This document shows positions 1 through 11,820 of a DNA stretch of 64,000 nucleotides, piece after piece. Within the stretch, counting starts at the first letter, position 1. Every line of letters begins with the position of its first letter. The position numbers and the translations under genes are program-made. The DNA comes from Stropharia rugosoannulata. Taxonomy: Eukaryota > Basidiomycota > Agaricomycetes > Agaricales > Strophariaceae. Location: the NCBI GenBank assembly GCA_028532985.1, contig JANCIK010000012.1:2604001-2668000 (forward strand), in the 5' to 3' direction. Below the pieces are notes generated by a model. It did no database searches. It worked only from the letters and a program-made list of their open reading frames with translations, and had not been told where the DNA came from.

Positions 1-1641
1 CAAATCTCTGTTCAATCTTCTGTTACTCCTTTAATATGGCCTTATTGATCTTTGCAAATTATTTGGAGATTAGATGGCGTTTCTGACGTAGAGAGTACGC
101 AGTGATTCATATATTAGCTCGGAACAGAGAACTAACCCGCAGCGTAGTGGTTGATTTATCCGACGAGGGGCACGAAGTACTAGTTGTTGAAAGTGCAATT
201 CCCGCCTTTCACTAACAACCTCCCGGTGTCTTATGTTTGTTGTGTTATCAGGTGCAGACATTGCAACCAACACATCTGGGCATACCCAGCCGAGTCAGGC
301 TAGTAAAGTCGTCCTCGACAACGCTATCTATCTTCCCAGCGCGGCGGATTTTGCGGCGCAGCAGACGTCGCAAACAAGTCCCGAGGAACCACAGACGGAT
401 GTGGAAAATATTCTCTCACCCGAATTATCGCAAACAGATCCAATTTTGACGAAAGAGGTTTTTCTGAGCCGTAAGGACTATTCCTGTTTGCATTTTCGTC
501 TCGCCTCATCCTGCAATATAGTTAGTACGCTTGAATGTTCGCCGGCCCACAAGTTTGAAGACAACTTAACGCTGGTCGTCATGCAGGATGGGGACATTTG
601 TCAGACCTTACCCTTTGCGAAGTACTCTCCTACGCAATGGGTAACCGCCGACATCATTGCCTTGTGAGTCATATTTCAAAACATATTGTCGAGCAAGTTG
701 ATAAAACGGAACACAAGGTCTGCACTGGCACATGCCGATGTAACATTGTGCCTTCAGTCAAGCGATGGAAATGATGAGGCTTTCTATACCATCACCACGG
801 ATGAAATATATGCCACTATGAGTGCTGAAGAAGGTATGCTTAAAACCATCACTTCATTTTTGTAACCTTAAATGGCGTGGTTACAGGAACTGCAGTGAAG
901 TATGAGTTCACATTGCTAAATGATGACGATTTAGGAGGAATGAACATGATTTCATTAGTCAGTAGTAAGTGCGGTTGATGACTTTTCAATATATGTGTTG
1001 ACTTTATTTCAGCTTTCAGTCAGCCATCTAGCGCAAGAAGACACGTGTACAACAGATTGAAAGCGCAACAGATACTTAAAGAAATCGAAGCACTTCATTT
1101 ATGCTTTGAGGAGACAGGAAATGTAGACAAGATTACTCAAGCAATCTGTCTTTATGAAACACTAGTTTCCGAGTACGCTTCTCAATTCAATTCTTCTGAA
1201 AATGTTTGTTTACAGAACAACCTTGGGAATTCATACATGCATCGGTTTCAACGAACCGGAAACAATCAGGATATTGAACATGGCATCTCCCGGCTCCAGC
1301 AGGCTGTTAAATCTACTCCATCATACTCTGCTGATTTTTCTTCTTTTTGCAACAACCTTGGGAATGCATACAGGGATCGGTTTGAACAAACAGGAAACAG
1401 TCAGGATATTGAAGATGCCATCTCACACCTCCAGCAGGCTGTTCAGTCTACTCCTTCTGGTTCTCCCAATCTTTCTTTGTGCAACGACCTTGGAAATGCA
1501 TACATGTGTCAGTTTCAACAGACTGGGAACAGTCAGGATATTGAAGATGCCATCTTGCACCTCCAACAGGCAGTTCAGTCTACTCCTTCTGGTTCTCCCA
1601 ATCTTTCTGCTTGGTGCTATAACCTTGGAAGTGCATATATA

Positions 1642-3126
1642 CGTCGATTTGAATGAACTGGAAACAGTCGGGATATTGACGATAGCATCTTACAGCTTCA
1701 GCATGCTGTTCAATCCACTCCTTCAGATTCTCCCGATCTTTCTTCTGTGTGCAATAACCTTGGGGGGGCATACATGTGTCGATTCCTACGAACTGGAAAC
1801 AGTCAGGATTTAGAAGGTGCCATCTCACACCTCCAGCGGGCTGTTAAATCTACTCCATCGAATTCTCTCAATTTTCCTTCCTTCTGCAACAACCTTGGGA
1901 GTGCATACATTGATCGGTTTGAACAAACAGGAAACAGTCAGGATATTGAAGATGCCATCACCCAGCTCAAGCGTGCTGTTAAATCTACTCCATTGGATTC
2001 CCCCAATCATTCTTCTTGGTGCAACAGCCTTGGAAATGCATACATGCGTCGATTTGAACGAACTGGAAACATTCAGGATGTTGAAGATGGCATCTCACAC
2101 CTACAGCAGGCTGTTCAATCCACTCCTTCAGGTTCTCCTGATTTTTCTTCTTGGTGCACCAACCTCGGAAAAGCATACTTGCATCGATTTGAACAAACTG
2201 GAAACAGCCAGGATATTGAAGATGCCATATCACGCCTCCAGTATGCTGTTAAATCTACTCCATCGGATTCTCCCAATCATTCCATCGCGTGCAAAAATCT
2301 TGGAAGTGCATACATGTGTCGATTTAAACGGACTGGAAACAGTCAGGATATTGAAGATGCTGTCACCCTGCTTAAGCAGGCTGTTAAATCTACTCCATCG
2401 GATTCTCTCAGTCTTCCTTCCTTCTGCATCAACCTCGGCGAAGCATACCAGTGTCGATTTGAACGAACTGGAAACAGCCAGGATATTGAAGATGCAATCA
2501 CCCAGCTCCAGCAGGCTGTTGAATCTACCCCTTCTGGTTCTCCCAAACATTATTCTGCATGCAACAGCCTTGGACTTGCATATCTGTGTCAATTTGAACG
2601 AACTGGAAACAGTCAGGATATTGAATATGCCATCATCAACCTCCAGCAAGCAGTTCAGTCTACTCCTTCAGATTTGCCCAAACATTGTTATGTATGCAAC
2701 AGCCTTGGAATTGCGTACATGCGTCGATTTGAATGAACTGGAAACAGTCGGGATATTGACGATAGCATCTTACAGCTTCAGCATGCTGTTCAATCCACTC
2801 CTTCAGATTCTCCCGATCTTTCTTCTGTGTGCAATAACCTTGGGGGGGCATACATGTGTCGATTCCTACGAACTGGAAACAGTCAGGATTTAGAAGGTGC
2901 CATCTCACACCTCCAGCGGGCTGTTAAATCTACTCCATCGAATTCTCTCAATTTTCCTTCCTTCTGCAACAACCTTGGGAGTGCATACATTGATCGGTTT
3001 GAACAAACAGGAAACAGTCAGGATATTGAAGATGCCATCACCCAGCTCAAGCGTGCTGTTAAATCTACTCCATTGGATTCCCCCAATCATTCTTCTTGGT
3101 GCAACAGCCTTGGAAATGCATACATG
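1642..3126 (+). repeat. 1080 bp tandem segmental duplication within the TPR array
   Basis: The stretch 1642-2046 is repeated without a visible difference at 2722-3126, an offset of exactly 1080 bp, equal to nine 120 bp TPR units. Identity stops at 2047 (C) against 3127 (T). Both copies include the same TGA codon, so the duplication copied the nonsense mutation. Outside the 405 bp block the units are diverged. This is consistent with recent unequal exchange or gene conversion between TPR units. Confidence 0.9.
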
Positions 3127-3263
3127 TGTCGATTTAAACAAACTGGAAACAGTCAGGATATTGACGATAGCATCTTACAGCTTCAGCATGCTGTTCAATC
3201 CACTCCTTCTGATTCTCTCCATGTTCCTTCCCGATGCAGAAACCTTGGCAGTTCATACAAAGT

Positions 3264-3267
3264 CCGT
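3264..3267. repeat. Target-site duplication of element A, left copy (CCGT)
   Basis: CCGT directly precedes the 5' LTR and recurs at 35154-35157 directly after the 3' LTR. Deleting element plus one copy restores the host reading frame. The next host base is T, which is also the first LTR base, so a 5 bp duplication CCGTT cannot be formally excluded. Confidence 0.9.
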
Positions 3268-4475
3268 TGACAGGGCTGCTTTTTGGCTACGGGTGTAAAC
3301 AGTCAGAAGGTCCGTTAGTGGAATAGCTGCGCGCGGGAAAACACAGAGGGACTAGAGTGAAGCCTGACTCGTAGTCTATAGCTATCAGCGCGCTTTATGA
3401 CTACAAGCGCCTGCGCGCACCGTATTGCGAGAGGGATCGGTCAGCGAGCTGCACAGTCTAAAGTGCATAGTCTGGTCATCCGTGCGAGCGATAGAAGAGG
3501 CGTAGAACGGTTAAGCACCAGCGAAGTGCGGTGTGAGTACAGCTGAGCGAGTACCAAGGGCGGTGTGAAGGGCTGTGCGCGCATCTCATGTGCGCGCATC
3601 GCGAAGGCAGAATTTGCCTAAGTCCACACATCATGTGACCGTGGCGGCGCGCATCAAAAGACGCGCAAAAGCCCGAGGGAACGAACGACATGCGCGCAGC
3701 GAATGCCAAGGGGCTGTAACACTAGAGGGAAGCCCGGATGCGATGCGCGGACCTTTGGTCGCGCGTTGCTAGTATTTACTTCACCATATCATTAGTACAC
3801 ATGCGCGCATCGCATATAAACCTGTATCCTTGTCTATAGTAATTTAAGCAATTGTCTACCCACTAGATCTGTGTGCTGGGTTCTGTCCCAGGCCGTCGGC
3901 GGGCTGTGTTTAGCTTTTGTTAGGGTTTTAACTGTGAAGTATTTGTGAATCATAGGAGTTTTGGATAGCTTCTGGCCACCGGGTCAATTGGAGAGCTCAG
4001 TGAGGAGTCAGTACAACCGTGTACGGAAACTCGCACTGTAGTGTTTAGACTGTGAGACTGCACCACCGGGTGAAAGACTTTGGAGAGTCTTGGATTGTTG
4101 GACTTTTGGAGAGTCCACGCATCATACGAGGTCACCGGACCCGGAAGTGCGCGCAGCGGCGTTCGCTAAAACAACTTATTTCATTTATCATTTTGCCTAG
4201 CGCACGCCACTAGCAACCGGGCTCTATCCGAGATTTACTAGAATTAAACCCCTCCTTACAAACGAACTTGCAGGCACTACTTGCTATTACAAAGACTAGA
4301 GGACACGAGGTGCGCGCATCGCACACCCAGACCGGGAACCAGAGCAGAGCAAAGATTATACTAGCCGTTTAGTTGAGGGCGTTCGCTCGATCTAAAGGAT
4401 AGGATCTCGCTCCGCTGGGTGGGTGTGTGTGTTGTGTTTCGCGATTTCGAGTCTAGCCACGCAGTAGACCTCTCA
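3268..4475 (+). repeat. 5' LTR of element A
   Basis: It begins TGACAG and ends CTCTCA (TG...CA with near-perfect 6 bp inverted ends). Length is 1208 bp. It matches 33943-35153 except for one 3 bp indel and one substitution. A TATAAA at 3815-3820, about 545 bp in, is the likely U3 promoter element and sits directly beside a GCGCGCATCGCA motif. I count about eight such GCGCGCA-type motifs in this LTR. Small ORFs within it are not convincing as genes. Confidence 0.97.
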
Positions 4476-4477
4476 TC

Positions 4478-4495
4478 TGGAGCCCACCGCGAGGG
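4478..4495 (+). other. Primer-binding site of element A
   Basis: Two bases after the 5' LTR the sequence reads TGGAGCCCACCGCGAGGG, starting with TGG as expected for pairing to a tRNA CCA end. The identical sequence occupies the same place in element B (15711). I could not assign the tRNA from memory. Confidence 0.75.
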
Positions 4496-4659
4496 GAAGG
4501 TTCAGAAATCTCAATTAGTGTTTCGGGAACTACGGCTTGCGCCTATTACAATAAATTACAAAAATTTCAAATAAAACGGGGACGAGTAACAAGCGAGGCA
4601 AATTTCCTGCGCCTTCATCGCTCGCCGAGCCAGAAGAAGCCAGACCATCCTTTGGAACG

Positions 4660-6612
4660 GTGCCTTCACGCGAGAGAACCACGAGGAGCAAGAAAAACGC
4701 TGAGCTGGTAGAGCCGTTGGTAATTACACCGACGCGAGACAGAAAAGCAAAGAAAAGAGCGAGGGAGGAAGCGCAGTTGCAGATCGAGACTCAGGGATTA
4801 GCGCAGCGCATCCCAGGTGCGCTCACCGAAAGCGACTCGGAATTAAGAGTAGGGACTAGTGGATTTTGGGGACCACCATCTGGCATTGAATCAGAAGACC
4901 AATTAGTGGACGGTGATATTACACTTGAAACCGCACCATTCGGTACTTCTGATAGCCAAGCTACCCAAGACACCCCTCCTCCATTCTCGGAAGTATTTGG
5001 GACTGCTAAGACATCCGCGCAGCGCACGGCGGAAAATAGCGAAAGTGAGGCAGAGCGCGTAGCGAGAGATATATTTGAAGGAGACTTGTCAGATCTTTCA
5101 GAAAGCGAACGGAATTCACCCCCACGAAAACCAGAAACTATGCCTAAGGATATGTCCATGCCAGTACGCGGTGTGCGCGGCGCGCCGAGCTTCGATCCTG
5201 CTGCAGAGCGCGATGAGCTGCCGCGGTACTTCGAGGACCTGGAGGATTGGTTTAAGTGCGCGGAGGTGACGGAGGACGATGAGAAGAGAGGATATGTAAT
5301 CAAATATGTACCCATGCAGACGGCGGAGGAGTGGAAGAATTTACCAGGTTATGATACCAAGGGGTACGCGGAGCTCAAGAAAATGATTCTCAACGAGTAC
5401 CCGGAGGTGATCAGCATTCAGACAGGGTCCATTGCGCGGCTCAAGAAGCTCTGCAAGGAGAATCAGCGCATCTCGGAGGAAGACCTCCAGGTGTTGCTGG
5501 ACTTCAAGCGCGCGTTCTTGGCCGAGGCTGCTAAGCTCACGAAAGCGCCTACCCTGCTCGCGAATCATACCTTGGTGACTTACTTCACCAATAGTCTCAC
5601 TGCAGGGTTCAGGGATCGTCTGTTTAATAAACTGGACATTGATTACACGACGCGCGCATCGTTCGACAAGTTCTTGACTGAGCGCAATATACAGTTCACC
5701 GCACCTACTGGGGTGACGGTAGAAGCGCGCACCGAGGACATGTACCCTCTCAAACAAGTAGCCGAGATGGCGGAACAAATGGCCCGTACCAAGAACCCAA
5801 GCACTACGCTGAGCCTAGGGCGCGATAGCACTGATGGACTTATGCCGGTGCCCGCCATCAAGACTGAGGCCGCGGATGTTGGTTCGCTGCGCGGAGAGAT
5901 TGAGGACCTGAAAGGGTTCGTCGCCTCCTTCAAGGATACCTTGTCGCTAGTGGAGAAGACAGTGGCGAAGTCAAAGGAGTCGAGTAAGAAAGAGTTGGAG
6001 GACATTATCCGCAATGTCATGGCTGCGCGCGCCGCACCGATGTCGGTGCCTGTGCAACCAGTAGCCCCCATGATGCCCATGAGCGCACCGAGTTTTGGTG
6101 GACCGCCACCTAGGCCCTTCCAATACCAACAACGCCTGGAGCCTCGCTGCTTCTACTGCAAGCAGACGGGACATGTGGTGGCTGAGTGCATCGTACGGCA
6201 GCAAGACTTGTCAGCGGGGAGGATTGTCATCACAGAGGCGGGGCGCTTACAGCTACCTGACGGGTCATCGATACCTTGGGACCCTTCGCGCGCGATTAAA
6301 GAGCGCGTCGACGAATGGCATAAGAAGAACAGGCAGCCCGTGCAGCAAGCGTATATGGCACCCGTCCATCCCCCGTACATGAGTATGCCTCCTAGCATGG
6401 TATACTCGCAGATGTACCAACCGGCCAGTTCCTTGGACGAGACCTATGAGGAGCAGATACGCGCACTTCAGCAAGAGCTGGAGAGTAAGAAGGCGTTCCT
6501 GAAGGAGCACGCATCGGCGAAGACGCCTGAGGAAGTGATAGAGGAACAGCGTCAGTTAATAGCGACTATGAAAGCCGAACGCGACGCTGCGCTCAGTCAG
6601 GGTTTCGATTGA
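4660..6612 (+). CDS. gag: Gag polyprotein of element A
   Basis: Structural protein expected to form the virus-like particle. The frame is open from about 4551 to the TGA at 6610-6612. It has a charged, Pro/Ser-rich N-terminal region, a capsid-like region at roughly residues 180-340 of the listed frame (containing YFTNSLTAGFRDRLF), and a CCHC zinc knuckle CFYCKQTGHVVAEC at about residues 497-510, followed by a coiled-coil-like Gln/Glu-rich tail. The listed start (GTG at 4660) is only a boundary: there is no ATG in frame before 5140, yet the 160 codons upstream of 5140 are conserved with element B. Initiation is therefore either at a non-AUG codon, through a spliced leader, or at 5140. Confidence 0.85.
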   Translation: MPSRERTTRSKKNAELVEPLVITPTRDRKAKKRAREEAQLQIETQGLAQRIPGALTESDSELRVGTSGFWGPPSGIESEDQLVDGDITLETAPFGTSDSQATQDTPPPFSEVFGTAKTSAQRTAENSESEAERVARDIFEGDLSDLSESERNSPPRKPETMPKDMSMPVRGVRGAPSFDPAAERDELPRYFEDLEDWFKCAEVTEDDEKRGYVIKYVPMQTAEEWKNLPGYDTKGYAELKKMILNEYPEVISIQTGSIARLKKLCKENQRISEEDLQVLLDFKRAFLAEAAKLTKAPTLLANHTLVTYFTNSLTAGFRDRLFNKLDIDYTTRASFDKFLTERNIQFTAPTGVTVEARTEDMYPLKQVAEMAEQMARTKNPSTTLSLGRDSTDGLMPVPAIKTEAADVGSLRGEIEDLKGFVASFKDTLSLVEKTVAKSKESSKKELEDIIRNVMAARAAPMSVPVQPVAPMMPMSAPSFGGPPPRPFQYQQRLEPRCFYCKQTGHVVAECIVRQQDLSAGRIVITEAGRLQLPDGSSIPWDPSRAIKERVDEWHKKNRQPVQQAYMAPVHPPYMSMPPSMVYSQMYQPASSLDETYEEQIRALQQELESKKAFLKEHASAKTPEEVIEEQRQLIATMKAERDAALSQGFD

Positions 6613-6617
6613 GTCTG

Positions 6618-7887
6618 ATGAAGGGAAACGCGGGCAGAGTTATGCGTAGCGGCTCTGATAAACCCAAGATCCTGGAGGGCGCAAATAAGAAGTTACCAAT
6701 CAGAAATATACCCAGAGCATCAGTTGAGGACGCGAGTGATGATGAGGAAGATGAGTTACGAGAAGTAGTGGAGGAGCAAGGTGCGCGCAGCGCACCAGTA
6801 AAGAAGAAAGTAGTGTTCGAGGTTCCTGCAAAGGCTGGGCCTAGTGCACGACCAGCAGCAGTGCCATATGTAATGGTACCTCCGCTGCGCGTTCCGGAGA
6901 AAGTAAAACCTAAGGTTAGGGAAGAACCCATACCGGTAGTAGAGAAGAGGAAACCTGCTTATAAGCTGCGCGCACCTATCGAAGATGAGGCGCAGGCTGA
7001 CGCAGTCCTCAAGCACTTAGAAAATCAGAAAATTGAGATCACGCAGGGCCAGTTGTTAGGCATCTCGACTGCAGGCTTTAGAAGAAAATTCGTTGAGCGC
7101 ATAGTACCAAGAAAAGGTACCATTGGATTTGAATACGATGCGCGTATTACAACTAGACTACGATGAAGAAGAGCGTGAAGTAGATGAGGCTATCGCGCGG
7201 TTAGCAGGGGAAGAAGAGGAAGAGGAGTTTATGCAGATGGACGAGCTACCAGTGGCCACTTTCCTTACTTGCTCAGATGAGCGCAGCGGACTGCAACCGG
7301 GGACCATCATCATGGAAGACCTGTACGAGCAGTACGTCTCGACTCTGCAGCCAGGCGAAAAGCCTAAGGGACTTATTGTGGCGCGCGAATCGCACCATCT
7401 GAAGGCGGTATTTCCGCTCATCAACGGCAAGGGACACGCAGAGACGTTGCTCGACAGTGGGTCGCAGATTGTGTCAATGGCACAGGACACCGCTGAGCGC
7501 TTAGGACTTAGTTGGGACCCGGACTTCACTATACGAATGCAGAGCGCGAATAAGCAGGTGGAATCCACCAAGGGTTTAGCGCGCAATGTACCGTTTGTGT
7601 TTAACGGGCTGACAGTGTATTTACAAGTACATGTCATCAGCGCAGCGGCTTATGAGGTACTCTTGGGCAGGCCGTTCGAGATCCTCACGGAGAGCAATGT
7701 CAAGACGCGCGGTGATGGAACGGTTGAGCTTACACTCACCGATCCCAACACACAGCGCAAATTGGTCGTACCCACCTATAACCGAGGGTGCGGTCCCAAG
7801 ATTGTGCAGCGCGAACCTAAGTTGCAGGACCCTGGCACGATGGAAAACCCTAACGCAGATCAGGATTTTCAATCCTCGATGATTTGA
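6618..7887 (+). pseudogene. Protease ORF (ORF2) of element A, frameshifted
   Basis: Second sense cistron. Its ATG (6618) lies 5 nt after the gag stop (TGAgtctgATG), and the same junction is present in element B, suggesting termination-reinitiation. The product has a basic, disordered start and a retroviral-type aspartic protease with the active-site triad Asp-Ser-Gly in TLLDSGSQIVSMAQ (Asp codon 7453-7455). Compared with B there is one extra base in the A-rich run at about 7110-7115, which moves the protease domain out of frame with the start. The ORF ends with TGA 7885-7887, whose last base is the first base of the next ATG (TGATG). Confidence 0.8.
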
Positions 7888-10800
7888 TGCGTCAAGGAGA
7901 GGTCGCATTGATGTTTGACAGAGATGATCGCACGGGGAAAATAGAGATAGCGGGGTACGCGCTACCAAAGAATAAGAAGCGGTTTGGGAGCGCTGAGCTC
8001 AGGGATGTATACATGGCTCAAGCAGTACATGAGGCAAAGATGGAGGATGATGAGAAAGAAAGAATATACAAGTATTTTCAGCAGCGCGAATGGCGCAAAG
8101 AGGAAGTAGTCAAAGGAGAGCCTAGGGGGCAGTTCCGCGCATCGCACGAGGAACAGGTCCCTAGTAAGAGACAAGGAGTAACGCGTAAGCGCTTGACTGG
8201 CAAGAATGCCACAACCGTTACGGTGCTCGCAGGAAAGAAGTATAAGCCAGTGGCTGAGAAAGTCAGGCCTGTCTATCAAGATTTACCAGAGAAGTTTAGA
8301 ATAGTGAGGGAGATAAAAGGAGACCCACTAAAGGACATGCCGCAATTGTCACCACATCCGCCAGACTTCGTACCTACAGGTCGGTACACCGCTGAGCGCA
8401 TGGAGGGAATTGACAAGGCGCATGAAGGGGATTTCCTGTGGTCCGAGGAGCGCAAGTTGGTGCATCAAGTTTTCATGCAGCAGAACGAGGCGTTCGCGTG
8501 GGATGACACAGAGAAGGGTAGATTCCGTACGGACTTCTTCCCTCCAGTAGACATTCCCACTGTAGAACACACGCCTTGGGTATTGAAGAACATTCCAATA
8601 CCACCTGGGATGTATGAGCGCGTATGTGAATTCATCGCCACCAAGATTCGCGCAGGCACGTATGAGCCCTCGAGCTCATCGTACCGGTCGCGCTGGTTTA
8701 CAGTGACTAAGAAAGATGGGGTCTCGTTCAGAATTGTGCACAGTCTCGAACCGTTAAATGCGGTAACCATTGCACATTCAGGACTGCCTCCAGCAGCGGA
8801 GAGTCTAGCGGAACACTTTGCGGGGCGCGCATGTGGCGGCATCCTGGACTTGTATGTTGGGTACGATGAGCGGCTGTTAGCTGAGTCCTCTAGAGACCTG
8901 ACTACATTCCAGACGCCGTTCGGTGCGCTGCGCTTAGTAACCCTACCTATGGGATGGACGAACTCCGTGCCCATCTTTCATGAGGATGTCGCATATATAT
9001 TACGCGATGAAATACCTGAAGTTACAGAACCCTATATAGACGATGTACCTATTAGGGGACCTAAAACGCTACGAGTTAGAAGGAGGAGGATATGAGACGA
9101 TACCAGAGAATAAGGGAATAAGGAGATTTGTATGGGAACACATGTTGAATGTCAACAGAATCGTGCAGCGCATGAAGTACTCAGGAGGAACATTTAGTGG
9201 AAAGAAGTCCATACTGTGCGCGGCTGAGATAGTAGTGGTGGGGCACTTGTGTACATACGAAGGACGAAAGCCAGCACCTGATAAAGTGCATGCGATCCTC
9301 AATTGGGGGCCATGCAAGAACATCAGTGATGTGCGCGCATTCATGGGTACAATGGGTCTGCTACGGATTTACATCTCGGATTACGCGAAGCGCGCAGAGC
9401 ACATACAGCGGCTGTTGCGTGGGAAAGAACCCTTTGAGTGGGGGCCCGCTCAGCAAGCTAGCATGGACTCGCTGAAAGACGGTGCGCGCAACGCACATTG
9501 CGTGAAACCACTGGACTACACATTGCCAGGGCCGATTACTTTGGCTGTTGACACATCGTGGCGAGCAGTAGGGTTCTATATTTATCAGCAGGACCCACAA
9601 GATTCGAAGAAGAGGGTATATACGCGCTTCGGATCAATACTGTTAACGGAACGCGAGCAGCGCTTCTCACAGCCCAAACGGGAGTTGTATGGACTCTTAC
9701 GGGCGCTACAAGCCTGTTATTACTGGCTTATCGGTGCGCGCAAGCTGGTGGTGGAAACGGATGCCAAATACTTGAAGGGCATGTTGGATAATCCGGGCAT
9801 GGGCCCTAATGCGACTATTAATCGCTGGATAGATAAAATACTTATGTATCATTTCCAGTTGAAACATGTTGCGGGCAAAACCTTTGGTGCGGATGGTTTA
9901 TCACGTAGGGAAGGGCAATTGGGAGATGAGGCGTACGCGCACTCTGAAGAAGATGATGATCAAGAGGTAGGACCGCTCGAATATGAGAAAGTCTATGAAG
10001 AGGACCCGGATCCCCTGGACTTTGAGGAGTTCAAAGAACAGATTGACGATCGCGGCAGGTATCTATACACAGGACTACTCAACGAGTTGTTTGAAGGTCC
10101 CACCGCGCGCAAGTTGCCAGAAGCGCGCTCTATAGGCTGTTTCCAGCAGGAGCTCGAGCGCGCACGGGAAGAGACGGAAGCGGAAAAGCGGGCCGTGCGG
10201 GACTTCATACAGAAAGAGAGTGTACCGCTCGTGCAGCGCGAGTACTTAGAGAAATTCATACTAGCGCACGCCATACCCGACTCCAGAATAGAGGATCTGG
10301 AGGATGAGGAGTACGATGAGCGCAACAGGACGTCTGCAGGAAAAGATATGGATGAGAAATTGCCGATGATACGCTACTGGTTGCAGAATCCAACCACTAG
10401 GCCTAAAGGCATGACGGAGCGAGAATATCAGAACTTTACGAGGAATGCTCGTAACTTCTTCTTAGACAAGGATGGGCGGATGTACCGGAGATCCATAGAT
10501 GACGCGCATAAGTTGGTGATAGATCAGGTGCAGCGGACACGCATGCTGCGCTCAGCACATGACAGCTTGGGGCACAGGGGAGCGTACGCTACGCGCAAAC
10601 TGCTAGCCGAGCGCTTCTGGTGGCCTGAGTTGGAAAGGGATGTCTACTGGTATGTGAAAACATGTCATGTCTGTCAGTTAAGGCAGAAGACGATCATTCA
10701 GATCCCGCGCACCGAGACACACACGCCGTCTATCTTCCAGCAACTACACGCGGACACTATGCACATGTCCCCGGCCTCCAATGGATATAATTACATAGTG

Positions 10801-11820
10801 CACGGAAGATGTGCGCTAAGCTCATGGGCGGAAGGGCGGCCGTTAAAGAAAGAGAATGCCCGTGCGATAGCGCAGTGGATATTCGAGGACATTATCTGCC
10901 GTTGGGGCTGTCTACAAGAAATCATCACAGATAACGGTGGACCGTTCCGCGCAGCGCTCAAGTATTTAGAAAAGAAGTATGGGATTACAGGGATTACTAT
11001 CTCCGCGTACAACTCGCAAGCGAATGGAAAAATAGAGCGTCCTCATTGGGACATAAGACAGATGTTGTGGAAAGCGTGTGGAGGGACAGAAGGCGCGCAT
11101 AAGCGTTGGAGTAGATTCTTCTACCATGTGTTGTGGGCGGATCGTATCACTGTGCGACGAGGATTTGGGTGTTCCCCATTCTTCATGGTAACGGGCGCGC
11201 ACCCCATACTACCATTCGACATAGCAGAAGCGACTTGGTTGGTGAAACTACCAGATCGCGTGCTGACTACGGAGGAGTTAGTAGGGTATCGCGCGCGCGC
11301 ACTAGCCAAACATCGCGACACAGTAGAGGAGATGCACGCACGAGTATCAAAGACGAAAAGAGATGTGATCAGGGCATTTGAAAAGAAGCACTCGGCTAAA
11401 ATCCGTGACTATGTGTTTAAGCCAGGAGATGTAGTGCTAATGAGGAACTCGGGCATAGAATCCAGTCTGAACCGTAAGATGCTCGCACGGTGGAACGGGC
11501 CTTACATCATTATCGCACGAAAAGATGGTGGAGCGTACTTAGTGGCAGAGATGGATGGCTCTGTGTTGAAGGATAAGGTGGCGGCGTTCCGCCTCATTCC
11601 TTACTTTGCACGGAGGCAGCTGCGCTTACCGGACGGTTTGGATGATATAATTGATCAGACCAAGGAGAACCTAGCTAAAATGTTAGAGGCGCCGGACTAT
11701 GAGCCAGCTATTCCCAAAGATTATATCTTTGATGAACCCGGTGTACCCTCGGGTAGCGGTGCGCTTACAGTAGAAGAGGATGAAGAAGATGATGATGACT
11801 GGGGCGAAGAAGACACTTAG
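7887..11820 (+). pseudogene. pol: RT-RNaseH-integrase ORF (ORF3) of element A, frameshifted
   Basis: Third sense cistron, starting at the ATG of the TGATG overlap. Reverse transcriptase motifs include FRIVHSLEPLN, TTFQTPFGALRLVTLPMGW and the catalytic YIDD (9033-9044). About 20 nt later, near 9061-9068, two bases present in B are missing, so the frame shifts directly after the RT active site. Downstream, in the shifted frame (9043-11820), are RNase H (AVDTSW, KRELYGLL, VETDA), the HHCC integrase zinc finger (HDSLGH ... CHVC), the DDE integrase core (LHADTM, ITDNGGPF, ANGKIERPH) and a GPY/F-like C-terminal module, ending in an acidic tail. The copy cannot make a continuous ORF3 protein unless the frameshift is a sequencing error. 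Confidence 0.88.

Larger units (their letters stand above)
233..3267 (+). pseudogene. TPR-CHAT protein, 5' half (N-terminal exons and TPR array), interrupted
   Basis: This is the amino-terminal half of a TPR-CHAT protein. Exons are 233-663, 718-833, 887-964 and 1013-3267; the three introns (54, 53 and 48 bp) are GT-AG and keep phase. The ATG at 233 is provisional, because a ttatcag acceptor-like site follows it and an earlier exon is possible. From about 1210 the protein is a run of about 17 tandem 40-residue (120 bp) TPR-like units with the pattern NLGxAYxxRFExTGN then QDIEDAIxxLQQAVxSTP. TPRs are helical protein-interaction repeats. The frame has two in-frame TGA codons (1654-1656 and 2734-2736), each a CGA-to-TGA change at the same unit position. 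It is then cut after the CGT codon at 3265-3267 by retrotransposon A. Joining 3267 to 35158 restores the frame into the CHAT half. The gene is probably dead now. Confidence 0.85.

Noticed and set aside
1202..2893. Long +2-frame and minus-strand ORFs across the TPR array
   Set aside because: They are shadows produced by the 120 bp periodic repeat; the +1 frame has the TPR pattern.
4791..5315. 174-codon minus-strand ORF inside gag
   Set aside because: Antisense shadow of gag; no equivalent open frame at the same place in element B.
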